Below are positions 36,341-46,740 of a DNA stretch of 64,000 nt, piece after piece (the first letter of the stretch is position 1; every line of letters begins with the position of its first letter). This stretch comes from Temnothorax longispinosus (lineage: Eukaryota; Arthropoda; Insecta; Hymenoptera; Formicidae). Below the pieces are notes generated by a model. The model made no database searches, was not told the origin of the DNA, and saw only the letters and a program-made list of their open reading frames with translations. The position numbers and the translations under genes are program-made. The stretch lies in assembly GCF_030848805.1 (NCBI RefSeq), contig NC_092358.1, forward strand, positions 20,059,297 through 20,123,296, given 5' to 3'.

Positions 36341-36600
36341 GGGGGTGCGGGGGGGGGGCCTTCGGCACCCCTCCATGCATGTTCTTTATAATTCGCTTTA
36401 CAACTTAGCATGTACTTTATGTTGTAAAGCGAGGTCCACGCTGCTTACCGACGGGGTGGGTGCGGGGGAGGGGGGCCGAAGGCCCCCCCTCGCACCCCCC
36501 GTGTGTGTGTGTGTGTGTGTGTTCTTCCCACGCATAATTAAACTAATGAAACTCCCAACGTGAGACCTAACTGCTTGAATCGAGATGCTTGGTTATTCTG
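36246..36600. repeat. Inner inverted pair B/B' (left)
   Basis: Unit B (AATAACCAAGCATCTCG onward, then GCGTGGGAAG and a CA-repeat to about 36338) is repeated inverted at about 36501-36600. Between them lies one M' unit (about 36380-36500) carrying TTTACAAC...GTTGTAAA and a GC-only hairpin around GCCGAAGGC. Confidence 0.9.
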
Positions 36601-36606
36601 CACGAT

Positions 36607-36810
36607 GTAACTGTTTAATGATTTTCGTTAAAGCAGGGCACACACACGTGTGTATGCTTTACGAAAATCACAACTTCTATAAAGCAGGGCATACACCAGC
36701 ATACACACGTGTGTGTGCCCTGCTTTAACGAAAATCACAACTTCTGTAAAGCAGGGCATACACACGTGTGTATGTGCCCTGCTTTAACGAAAATCATTAA
36801 ACAGTTACAT
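36607..36810. repeat. Core palindrome cluster of the fold-back element
   Basis: GTAACTGTTTAATGATTTTC opens the core and its complement closes it at about 36789-36808. Inside, AAAGCAGGGCA and its complement alternate around three self-complementary centres of the type ACACGTGTGT (about 36640-36655, 36703-36718, 36760-36776). The result is palindromes inside a palindrome. Confidence 0.9.
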
Positions 36811-37310
36811 CGTGCAGAATAACCAAGCATCTCGATTCAAGCAGTTAGGTCTCACGCTGGGAGTTTCATTAGTTTAATTATGCGTGGGAAGCACACACAC
36901 ACACACACACGGGGTGGTGCGAGGGGGGCTTTGGCCCCCCCTCCCCCGCACCCACCCCGTCGGTAGGCAGCGTGGACCTCGCTTTACAACATAAAGTACA
37001 TGCTAAGTTGTAAAGCGAAATTATAAAGCACATGCATGGAGGGGTGCAAGGGGGCTTACATGCGTGAGCACGACACGTGAATGTACTTTATAATTTCGTT
37101 TTACAACTTAGCATGTACTTTATGTTGTAAAGCGAGGTCCACGCTGCCTACCGACGGGGTGGGTGCGGGGGAGGGAAGGGCCGAAGGCCCCCCTCGCACC
37201 ACCCCGTGTGTGTGTGTGTGTGTGTGCTTCCCGCATAATTAAACTAATGAAACTCCCAGCGTGAGACCTAACTGCTTGAATCGAGATGCTTGGTTATTCC
37301 GCACGATTGA
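36811..37310. repeat. Inner inverted pair B/B' (right) with M and M' units
   Basis: B at 36811-36910 and B' at 37206-37310 bracket M (36911-37035) and M' (37081-37205). M contains TAAAGTACATGCTAAGTTG between TTTACAAC and GTTGTAAA and a G-rich stretch with a CCCACCCCGTCGG edge. A 45-bp spacer separates the two M units. Confidence 0.9.
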
Positions 37311-37792
37311 TTCATTTAAAATTGGCGCAGTTTTACATGCGCGTGCGACCACTGAGCATGCGCATATGGCCGCAGGGCACGTTCAGTGTTGCTACATGTC
37401 GTCGGTTCAACTTTGACGATTAATATCTCGCGTCGCGGGGCAGAGCGACACTTTTTTCTGCCAGATTCGTTCGTTTCATGCAAAAACGCGTCGATTAAGC
37501 CTAATTGCATCGATTTCTGTGCTGAGGTAGCTAAACTGAAGAATTACCCTTATTTAGCGCAGCTTAGCCCACGGAGATTTAGCATTGTCGACATTGCCCA
37601 CTTGGAACCGAGCAAAGTCCGCAATGTGATAATCGTTGCTGACATTGCCATCGCTGGATGGGCAGTGTTAACTTTGCCCACATCAAACCGGGCAATGTCC
37701 GCTAATAAACTACTTTGCCCAGTCGCGTTGTGCAATGCTGACATTGCCCGGGCAATGCCGACACTGCACACCATGCTGACTTTGCCCGTAAC
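37205..37792 (-). repeat. Right outer arm of the fold-back element
   Basis: Inverted copy of the left outer arm. A small local difference (AAATAAGGG against AAATGTATGG in the left arm) and scattered single-base changes show that it is not an exact artificial mirror. Confidence 0.92.
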
Positions 37793-37798
37793 ATGTAT
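37793..37798 (+). repeat. Right target-site duplication of the fold-back element
   Basis: ATGTAT, matching 35743-35748 in direct orientation. Confidence 0.8.
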
Positions 37799-37802
37799 AC
37801 TA

Positions 37803-37875
37803 AACACAAAATTAATAATTAGATATTTAAAGAAGAAATTAAATAAATATAACTATAATAATTGAATTAAATTTT
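37803..37875 (+). repeat. Left copy of a 73-bp inverted repeat
   Basis: It starts four bases beyond the fold-back element's right target duplication. It is complementary to 38487-38559 with about three mismatches in 73 bp and contains TTAAAGAAGAAATTAAAT. Confidence 0.92.
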
Positions 37876-38486
37876 TTTTTAATAACGAAAGAATATGTAT
37901 GTATTGCTTAAAGTGGATAATTTACGTGTTAACAGTTTATGCGCATCGCGTACCAAATTTTTCGAAAGGGGTGGAATTAACCTCTTGCATCGTACACATT
38001 CGTTTAAACAGATTCTTCATAGCTCGTCGGACTACGAGTGTCATTTTATTAACCAACGAATAAACACGGGCGGCAGATGGCCACCGCGAATTGCATTCGC
38101 CGACGAATAAACGTCAATGCCGGCCTGATTTGCAGGTATTAAGTTGCTCAATGAGCCTGACATTAATTTCAGGCTCGTTGCTAACGCAGTGAGTTATATC
38201 GACGAGCGTATTTGACGAACGAGCGATATTTATCTCGCGATTAAATCGTTTCGATTTGTCCGTAAAACTGCCAAAACCAAAGCTCTCTATCGCCTCGCGT
38301 CATCTGCGAAATGAATGCTGTCAAATCCGATGCTGCCAAATCCGACGGCTTCGATAGTTTCATCCCATCTCGGTCACTTACAAAATAGATCAAATCGTAA
38401 TTTGATAAAGTCATTCAAAAATGACCGATTTTCCTTCTTGATGTTGCTTCAATTTTTAATTTTGCTGATCTTCATATTTTGTATAT
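37876..38486. promoter_or_regulatory. Spacer between the 73-bp inverted repeats, GC-richer core
   Basis: The core (about 37960-38380) is moderately CpG-rich with duplicated TGCCAAATCCGA/TGTCAAATCCGA and ACGAATAAAC words. A 71-codon plus frame at 37895-38110 has no domain. Candidate regulatory sequence. Confidence 0.25.
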
Positions 38487-38559
38487 AAAATTTAATTCAA
38501 TTATTATAGTTATATTTGTTTAATTTTTTCTTTAAATATGTAATTATTAATTTTGTGTT
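38487..38559 (-). repeat. Right copy of the 73-bp inverted repeat
   Basis: Complementary to 37803-37875, about 611 bp downstream of it. Confidence 0.92.
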
Positions 38560-39540
38560 ACTTATAAATTAACTTTATAATCTATGCATGATGTAAAAAT
38601 ATGTAAAGTTTGACATCAGTAAAACTCGAAAATAAATGAAAGAAGATTATACAAAACAGAAATTAACACAGAATTTGCCGTGAATAAAGACTTAATTTTC
38701 AGAAAGAATGCTGTATCAACTAATTATAATGCTGTATTAACTGATATAAATATAAATCATTTTAATGAAATAAAACATAAAATTGTAAATTAACTATTGC
38801 TTGTAAATCAGAGATCAATCGGTGTGTGTAGCAAGCGCGAGGCAATTAGTATTTCACTTATCCCAGTATTTCAATTCTCCCGATTCACTCCAAATTCCGA
38901 GTAATCTCGCTGGCTCGAGCTTTAATATGTAAATCCGTCGGTGCAGAAACCGTTTCGTTTGAGGGTTATTATCGATCGGCATGTGTTTCCGTACGGTAAA
39001 TCAATTATAAAATTGATCGACGGTATCGCGCAATGATAAAATTGCCACTTTTGAAAGAATGAGAAATATGAAATTGTGATCCAAGATTGCGCAGGCAGGA
39101 TTAGCCGTAGCGAGAAACGATATAAAATTATATCTTTATCGTAATATTTATCGTAACTAATATTTCAAATAGGAATTTAAGAAGTGGAAAATGTAAGAGA
39201 AACGACATTTTGAAAATTTAATGTTACCCATCCTTATCTATCTCTATAAAATTAGATATGATTAAAGATTCTTTAATAAAGATAATTGGTATTCCATATT
39301 CAAAACGAAAAAGTAATAAGATATTTCAATAGTATCATCGATTATCATCAACGACATTTACACTTTTTTTATCCACTACAACAAAGCGATTATTGGTTAA
39401 TATCCAAAGCTTCGAGCGCATTACTTACAATTTTCCTTTTGTTAAAAAATAAACTAATAGCGAAAACGAATAGAGATTGTTGAAACTGTTTGAAAGATCT
39501 TAGTCGTGTAGTCGATTTCCGAAATTCGCGAGCGTTGAAG
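38560..39540. other. AT-rich spacer with a GC-richer core at 38810-39010
   Basis: The core contains GATCGATCGGCATG-type words and TAAATCAATTATAAAATTGAT, an imperfect palindrome near 39000-39020. Nothing coding. Confidence 0.4.
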
Positions 39541-40020
39541 CTGCGAGCGTCGAGATCAAGGAAGTCGAAGAGAATATAAGGCATCGAAAGAGGGAAAATA
39601 AATAAATTTAAAGACAGTCTCTGTGGGAGATACCGACAGCTATCCCCGCGGGCGGAAAGTGCAAGGCGGTAGGGAGGATGCTATCAAAGCAAAGGGCGGT
39701 GACGGCAGTTCACACCGTAGACTTGGCGACTTCCTTCGTCGCGGCTGGCACTCCGGGCTTTGTTTCCTCTCGCTTTTCTCGTGGAGATTCACTCGAGCGT
39801 GGGAGACGTACGCATTTTCACCACTCCGCAATACCTTCTTGCCGATTTTTCTGCGTGCGAGTGGTACGAAAATGCAGGCGATGCACCACCGAGATGGATC
39901 GACTAGTAGGCGTCGCGTTGCGGGAATACGTTGCGAGAGAAGCGAATATTATGCTTGCGAGAAGTATATGCAGAAGAGAAGAATAGAAGCTCTCGGGCGA
40001 AATTTTCGAAAATTCTAGCG
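39541..40020. promoter_or_regulatory. GC-rich block, candidate regulatory element
   Basis: Open in overlapping frames on both strands (39623-40018 plus, 39640-39831 minus), arginine-rich, with no domain. The purine-rich start at 39540-39610 resembles the block at 10770-11250. Confidence 0.2.
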
Positions 40021-40185
40021 AGAAAAGATTTTTGCGACCGCGCTTCTTTCAATGATTGTATACAAATACAGTGATCTGGGAATACCGTGTCATTATTTTT
40101 ACCACAAGATTTTTTTTATTATAACGCCGAATATTTCTTGAACATATAATTTTTTTCGTATATTATTGTTTTTAGAATTTATCTA

Positions 40186-40210
40186 TGTGTATATTGTAAC
40201 AATATACACA
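40186..40210. repeat. 12-bp inverted repeat with a 1-nt centre
   Basis: TGTGTATATTGT at 40186-40197 and its exact complement at 40199-40210. Confidence 0.85.
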
Positions 40211-40277
40211 CATGAGAGAGACAAGACATAATTCATATAGTATACAAAATAATGAAAGAGTTAGCAGTACATTAAAA

Positions 40278-40313
40278 GTATATATATATATATATATATA
40301 TACATATATATAT
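40278..40313. repeat. (TA)n microsatellite
   Basis: About 36 bp of TA dinucleotides with one C interruption. Confidence 0.93.
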
Positions 40314-40440
40314 CAATCAAAATATATTGTAATGTATTTCTCTACAATATGTAGCGATTAAAAATAGCAGTATTACACGTCATACAATTGTTAAACGCAA
40401 TATCATTGTAAAAGGTAAGCCCGCGCAGAGAACGAGATTT

Positions 40441-41790
40441 TTTTAGAATTTCTACATTGATCGAGAGAAATTTCTATTTCGCACTTCGAGGTAGACGGAT
40501 AAATATATCAGGGTGGCACGCTTTTGGTATACTTTTTGGCGTGACATTATCTTCATCGCGCCCCCCGGTATTCGATTCCAGTTCTTTTTCCGTCTATTTT
40601 TCATTTTTCATCGACTCTGTCGTTGGCAAGGAGTCGATTTCTGGCACAGCGATCTCGGCAAAGAATCGTGCCAAGCTGCAGCCTCTGAGGAATCGATTGT
40701 TAGCTTTCGTCTTTTTCTCCTGCGTCTTTTGCTATTTCTTTGCTCTTCTCACCTTCTCACGTGCACTTTAGTGAGGACAAGGATACTTTTCAACTTTTAT
40801 TAACGTTAATTTTTATTATTTTACACATAACAGCGTTTTTAATATCTGCAATACTTTTTTGTGAAACATGTCTGGCTAATCATTATGTTAGAATATTACT
40901 GTCAGACATTACTTTTAAACTTTTAAAGGATTCTAAAAGGCTAATATAAAGAGTTTTAGTAAGGATTATATTCCTTTGCGCACAATATTAGAAAATAATA
41001 ATATGGTCAGTTTATTGAAAGAAGTAAATATACAAGATTGCAATATATCTCAACATGTATATTAATATATATAAATATATATATTTCTCTATATAATATT
41101 TATGTAATAGTGCATTTAGACCGATAATATCTCGCATCAAATATCATCTTGCATCGTAACTTTTGTTAGTGATTTAAAATAACGTACGAAATATGGATAG
41201 GTACTACGGATTTCTAATTAATATATGCAGAATAGAATGGAGTTACACGACTAATGAATATACCGCGAGGCATCGCGATCAAGAGTTCGTGATGACGTTT
41301 ATCTATCCGCCTCGAAATATCCATCAGCTAGTCTGTTGGTATTAATTAACTGTCAGTTGGTACTGAACAGCTGCCGAAGAATTGATTTGAGGGATAGCAT
41401 AGCGTATAATATGCGTTCATGATTGATAGCATAGAGAATGTAGACATTTGAGACTGCAAAAATGATTAATAATCCAATTATTATAGCTATTAATGAAATT
41501 ACTAGTGATCCGTTCTTATTATTAATTTTTCTATTTCCTTTTAAAGTTAACTTGGATGCCGATGAAATTATTTAGAAGAATTCTATCAGGTTTTTTAGAA
41601 TATAACAAGGAAGATACAATAACAAGAAATATACTTCTTCTACCAACGCACATTTAGCAAATTGTTTTTGTTAATTTATCTGTATATATTAGTCTTGTTT
41701 CCCCTAAGATTGCAATTATTTAATTAATATGAAAAGGTGATTATATAATTTTAATCGTTTAATTTTCCCAATGGTGCAAGATAACTTTTC
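40441..41790. other. Mixed block at 40441-40780, then AT-rich spacer
   Basis: Two overlapping plus frames (40457-40803) are rich in F and S from a pyrimidine-rich strand. No domain is recognised. The remainder is AT-rich and empty. Confidence 0.4.
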
Positions 41791-42560
41791 TTCACTTACG
41801 CGTGACTATCGGTTTATGATGTCGGTTTTATTCGCGATCGATTGCAAAGCGTCTCGAGGAAAATAATGCACATCACGATCGCACATTAATCGCCACAACG
41901 CGTTACATATGAATCTTTCCGTTCGGACGTAGTAGGGGTGAGAGGTGATTTAATAAGGCCATATTTCGCATTGATTTATAAATACACCCCGCGAGATTCC
42001 ACGCAAACTCGTGCTATTCAGCTAATTGCTCCACAATACTGAAATAATAGCGATGTTTAGTTGTATATATGTATAAGTATAGATGCCGGAGGGACCATAC
42101 GCAAACTACATCTTACGAGAAGACTATATACATATAATTATAACAATCGATACGGTAAACATGTAAACATTTAGTACTTTATTGGACTATCGTAACACTG
42201 TCTTTATTATAATTTTCAATTTTTTAAGACAAAACGTTGTTAATTTATAATTTGCAAAGGATGAGTAATTATAATATGATAGATGTTAACATATTATTTT
42301 ATTATTTTAATGTTAATTTCAAGTAAATGTTAAAATCATAAGGTTTATTTTAAATACGATATCATAAAGATTACAATTTCAAAGCTGTACACTTCTTGCG
42401 TCTTTAAATGCATTATTTAATATTTTAATGTATTTTTTGTGTAATGGGAATTTTATACGATAAGACTAAAAATTTGTTTGGAGCGTCAAAAAGCAATTAA
42501 AGTTAGGATTTCAAAATTAAAAAGTTTTTAGAACTATGTACATATAAAAGCTATTTCGAT
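41791..42560. other. Small CpG block at 41800-42010, then AT-rich spacer
   Basis: The CpG block contains CGATCGATTGC and ACATTAATCGCC-type words, a candidate regulatory texture. The rest is empty. Confidence 0.35.
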
Positions 42561-42768
42561 TCTCGAAGTGCGGAGGACTTGTGTTCCACCGTTCTTCGTT
42601 TCCTCGGCTGTAAATAACCGTCTGGGCCGTTCATGACACGTGAAAAATCCGATGGTCCGGTTTCCTCGGCGCGGCTCGGCGCCGCGGCGCGCCGCGCGCT
42701 CGTTCCCCAGATTTATCGATTACAAATTGCACAGCTATCAATCGCCTAATAATACTCTCATGAACATG

Positions 42769-42808
42769 TGTGCGCGCGCGCGTGCGCGCGTTCGCGCGTT
42801 CGCGCGCT
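42769..42808. repeat. Alternating purine-pyrimidine CG/TG tract
   Basis: About 40 bp of GCGCGCG with GT, TTCGCGCG interruptions. Alternating CG/TG is the composition known to favour Z-DNA. Confidence 0.85.
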
Positions 42809-43410
42809 GGCCGCTCTCGAGATGTATTTATGAATCGATGCGAAATATAGCCTTATTAAATCACCTCTCGCCCCCGCCGAGACTGGGAAGATTCATACGT
42901 AACGTGTCGCGTTTAGCGGCGATTAATGCGGTTATCTGCGATGAGAGCGTTATTTCCCAACGGTCGTGAACGAGATGTTTCGCCATCGCTGCGCCATTAT
43001 AAAACCACTGATCTATCGTGACCATAATATCGATGCTGTTAAGTGAAAAACCGACCCACTTCCCTTTCGCGTGTTTAGACACACGTTGATGCTGGTAAAT
43101 AAATTCCGCATCGTGCAGCGAATGATAATCGTTATTTTTCTCTCCCGGTGCACTCGCACGAAACGAAGCAAACTTGACATCGTCTGAATAATAACGCATG
43201 CAAATTTCATGAGAGCCCCGAGTACGCGCGTTCGTCTCTTTTAAACAAAGGCGACTTCACGTTAATATCGGACGTACAGTGACGACGTTTATGCAGCGTC
43301 GTCGTAGACTTCGAGAGGCGGACGACATGCAAAAATTATGCAACTGCGGTAACGCGAGGCGCACCATCGGCTTGATTTAGCGATGAATACTTTATTACGA
43401 AGGACAGAGC

Positions 43411-43436
43411 TGTGTGTGTGTGTGTGTGTGTGTGTG
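43411..43436 (+). repeat. (TG)13 microsatellite
   Basis: Twenty-six bases of uninterrupted TG. Confidence 0.95.
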
Positions 43437-43850
43437 CGTAGCGAAGACAATTTATCGACGGCGAAGAGACCGGATGAAAAGCACACACGACGGGGCGTTC
43501 TTCCGTCGCATGTCGTCGCAGTTGCGCCGCGCGTTCCCGCTTCTCGCCGGTCGCTTTATATCGCGCATTCGAGAAACTCGGAAGCAACCAAGTCGACTCG
43601 CAACGACAATTGAAAGTCCGATTTGCGAATTTATTCAGCGGCAAACGCGGTTACCACCGCGCGGAAGACATCGCGCGTGTTTGCTTTTCTCGTGCGCGCA
43701 TAATGCACTAGTCATGGATTGATGCGCGGCTCCTCCGTGACGCCGCCGTGCAATTTGCATTACGTCGAGAGAGTCTGCGGGCTATGAGTCTTCTCCCCCG
43801 TGATCGAATGCCACGTGAAAATACGTATGGTAAAATTAGCTCGATGCTTT

Positions 43851-44190
43851 TTCTGAATTAATGACTCGTGTGCGTATAAGAAAGGGATATTGATGATTAT
43901 TGTATTTTATCAGAATTGCTTATGCCCGCATTCTTTGCAACAGATCACTATTTTATTCTCTTGTTTATTTTATGCAGTATGTACAATATATACGTGGCGC
44001 AATATTAATTCTTCATCGTAATAACACATAAGAGAAAAAGAATATAAAAGTTAATACATTTTTAATTGAAAAAGTGTATTTGATAAATTATTTTATTAGG
44101 TAAATTGAAATAATGGTGCTCTTACAATAACCTTTTATCTCTCGATCATTTTATAAGAAGATGATCTTTCAGCGATTCAATTCTTTTTCT
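43851..44190. other. AT-rich spacer, nothing recognised
   Basis: No feature seen. Confidence 0.5.
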
Positions 44191-44480
44191 GTTAATTCCG
44201 GATAAAGTCAGCAAATCGCTCGCGCTTGCCTATGCAGCGCTTGCGATCCGTCGCGTTTCTTGCACTTGCCTCCCTCGCGGCTCAATTATGCCCGCATGCT
44301 GGACAATATGTAAGTTCGTTTATCTTTATGGGTAATCGTTTGCAATAAAGTGCGCGGAGGCACGACGTTATATGGTAATTATGAAGCGGAACGTCTATGA
44401 AATGCTCGCGCTATAAAGCGATCGCGCGATGCACCCGGCCATATTGCGCGCCGTGAATGCACGAGTGATACCTTTTGGTA
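44191..44480. promoter_or_regulatory. GC-rich block, candidate regulatory element
   Basis: CpG-rich with GCTATAAAGCGATCGCGCG-type words. It leads directly into the left copy of the inverted repeat. Confidence 0.2.
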
Positions 44481-44537
44481 TAATAGATATCGACGTACTG
44501 AATATATATTCCCGGAAATATCTTGCTCAATTACTCG
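44481..44537 (+). repeat. Left copy of a 55-57-bp inverted repeat
   Basis: It runs from TAATAGATATCGACGTACTG to CTCAATTACTCG and is complementary to 44840-44894. It carries a 2-bp AT insertion and one substitution relative to its partner. Confidence 0.93.
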
Positions 44538-44839
44538 CTCGGTTTTATCGTTTCGGATACACCGCGCGAGCATTGATACTGTTTGTTTGAATTTCGTATG
44601 CGGAGAATATTCATGAGAACAATAATTAATTTGCTTTGCCACCGAGAATATGCATTGCGTATGCAACAATGCTGGTGTAGACAGAAAGACCCTAGTCAAA
44701 GTAAAAATTTTAGGATATAAATTGCTCTTGGATAATATTTATTTATTTTTAAAGCACCTTGCAGTTATTTTTTTACTTTTTTTTAAAACATATTTAAGAG
44801 TATTATCTTTTGATAAAATAATGAATTTTAATTGCAAAA
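44538..44839. other. Spacer between the inverted repeats
   Basis: The first 110 bp is CpG-bearing unique sequence, the rest AT-rich. A 66-codon plus frame at 44650-44850 is AT-driven and hydrophobic. Nothing recognised. Confidence 0.4.
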
Positions 44840-44894
44840 CGAGTAATTGAGCGAGATATTTCCGGGAATATATTCAGTACGTCGATATCTATTA
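44840..44894 (-). repeat. Right copy of the 55-57-bp inverted repeat
   Basis: Complement of 44481-44537. No matching flank outside the pair was seen, so a simple transposon with target duplication is not supported. Confidence 0.93.
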
Positions 44895-45220
44895 CGCGAG
44901 AGGATCAGTCATGCTTTTATGACCGGTGCACAGCGCAATCGTTTTCAATTTTAGATGGTTTATATTTGTATGATGGATGTTTAAATTTTCCTTTGAAAAA
45001 TGTTTCTTCTGAAAATTTTTATACATTTTGATATTTGCACTTTTTGCATGCTTTAATATCAAGCACGAAACAAATATATCTTTTTAAATCGAAATATTGC
45101 TAATGGGAATTGATTCGAAATTTACCAACGAATTTGAATTAACTGAAATGTATCAATGTCTCAGTACGACAACAATCGATGTCATTCTGTAACTATTCCA
45201 AACTACAAGCCCTTTCTGTG
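44895..45220. other. Mixed to AT-rich spacer, nothing recognised
   Basis: No feature seen. Confidence 0.5.
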
Positions 45221-45600
45221 CTGAAATTGCGAAATTAGCGCGCGGCCCGCGGTAGATATTCATTACATTAATAATATCGCGTGTGATTGCATTGTCGTAA
45301 ATTATTATTAACTATTCGCGATCGGTCGGCCTGGCGATAAACATTTCCATATGTCCGCCCGGAATAACGTATCGCTCTATTACTGAGGACCGGTATATTT
45401 GTAGTTGCGGCGCAATTATTGCCCGCGATAAATTGCTCGCCCGTGCAATAATAGCGACGTAAGGAGTGCGTGCTGCTGCGTTTTGATACGCCGACACGCG
45501 GATTACGAGCCTTAATTGCGCGCGTAATTGCTCGCGCTGGCCATCGCGCATCTCATCCCGATTTTTCGCGTGTCGCCGTTCGCACTTATTAAGACTTTGC
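45221..45600. promoter_or_regulatory. Candidate conserved non-coding element
   Basis: CpG-rich sequence with repeated GCAATTA/TAATTGC cores in both orientations (about 45410-45540), including GCGCAATTATTGCCCGC and TTAATTGCGCGCGTAATTGC. A minus frame of 79 codons spans it without a domain. Clustered inverted homeodomain-like sites make this one of the better regulatory candidates. Confidence 0.3.
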
Positions 45601-46740
45601 TAAAAATAAGGTTCAGGTAGAGAAAGGAGCTAAATACTTGTGAGAGATATGAGTGTACGAAATATTTGCGTCAATTTTTATGTCAGCCGGCAATTTTATT
45701 GTGTTGCCGAAAAATATTCTGTGGTCGCGGAAATGTGCACAGATTTGAATAATTATTGCATTGTAGATATTTTTTTGTATGTATGTAATGATGTTATTTA
45801 TATAGTCTAATGCTTTATTATTAAATGCCTCTGCAATTACGCTTTAATATGTAAATTAATAGATTCACTTGCAGAATGCTACAAAATTTGTATGAGATAT
45901 TGTTGTGGAGCTATATTCTCGGATAAGACTTTAATAAATACATAGATCGGAATTTTGATGTAAAGTTTCGTGTCTAATTTCATTAACTTCGGGTTGCATT
46001 CCATTAATTCATTGTAACCATATTTTCCCAAACAGAACAGCTTTCCCAAACATATCTGATGTCGTTTTTGGCATAATTATACCTGATACCATTACTATTA
46101 ATGTTATATTAGAGCATTGTACTTGAACCTTGATACCGCTATTAATATTATAATATCTTTTATGACTATCTCATAATAAAGTACATTGTTATTTAATTCA
46201 AAATATCGATTTCTAAATGTTTTACAATAACGAACCTTTTTTCTTTTTGATCTATAATATTTTCTTGACGAATATCTGCGATATAGTAAATTTTTTAAAG
46301 TAAATTTTACAGACAACATACTTACATGACAACAACATACATGACAATCGTCTTTTTATAAGGCTGCGCTTAGATTTAATTACAATGTTTATAAGAGAAA
46401 TATATGATCCTTACATTAAATACATTTTAATATAATTCTATCTCTAAGTACATTCTTGAATTAAAATCTGATAAATTTAGTACTTGCGACATCATTTTAT
46501 GGATTTTTCTACTGTTGGAAAATTTATAGTCTTCCTTAGTACGCTTAATAACAACAATTTGTGATTTTTTAAATTTAAGTTGGTTAAAAAACGATAATAT
46601 GGATATTAAAAAGATATAGATATTGAAAATGATACAACATATCTTGTATACTTATACATTTTTCCTATGTGAAAGGTGTGTTTGCTTATCTTTTATGGAA
46701 AATTGCGGACGAAAAAGAATTGTAGGTTTGCGTTGAAGGA
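45601..46740. other. AT-rich spacer, nothing recognised
   Basis: An imperfect tandem of ACAACATAC(TT)ACATGACA occurs at about 46314-46348. No other structure. Confidence 0.45.

Larger units (their letters stand above)
35749..37792. mobile_element. Nested fold-back DNA transposon, non-autonomous
   Basis: This 2044-bp element has outer arms at 35749-36340 and 37205-37792 that are inverted copies. By eye they differ at only about eight positions in the first 560 bp, so about 98% identity. It starts GTTACGGGCAAAGTC, ends with the complement, and is bordered by a 6-bp ATGTAT duplication. The order is A, B, M', B', core palindrome, B, M, spacer, M', B', A'. Here B is the unit running from AATAACCAAGCATC to a CA-repeat, and M is a G-rich/TTTACAAC-GTTGTAAA unit. 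Each arm is open in one frame, giving mirror-image peptides; this follows from arm symmetry and I do not call it coding. No transposase is seen. The family is not recognised; fold-back (MuDR-like) elements normally make 8-10-bp duplications, so the 6-bp one is unusual. Confidence 0.9.
40021..40440. other. AT-rich spacer with a perfect palindrome and a TA microsatellite
   Basis: Holds the two features listed next. Otherwise empty. Confidence 0.5.
42561..43850. promoter_or_regulatory. Largest CpG-rich block in the window, candidate regulatory cluster
   Basis: Contains the 19-bp CpG palindrome at 42679-42697 shared with 33914-33932, an alternating CG/TG stretch at 42769-42808 and a GT microsatellite at 43411-43436. 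TAAT cores occur at 42740 and 42920. Many short frames are open on both strands (42640-43722) and contradict each other, so no gene is called. Confidence 0.3.

Noticed and set aside
36618..36780. CRISPR-like regular repeats in the fold-back core
   Set aside because: The repeats alternate in orientation and form palindromes. Direct repeats with unique spacers are absent and the DNA is eukaryotic.
46510..46525. 16-mer TACTGTTGGAAAATTT identical to the left end of the 10165-10612 candidate
   Set aside because: A 16-base AT-rich match is expected by chance in a window this size, and no partner end was found nearby.
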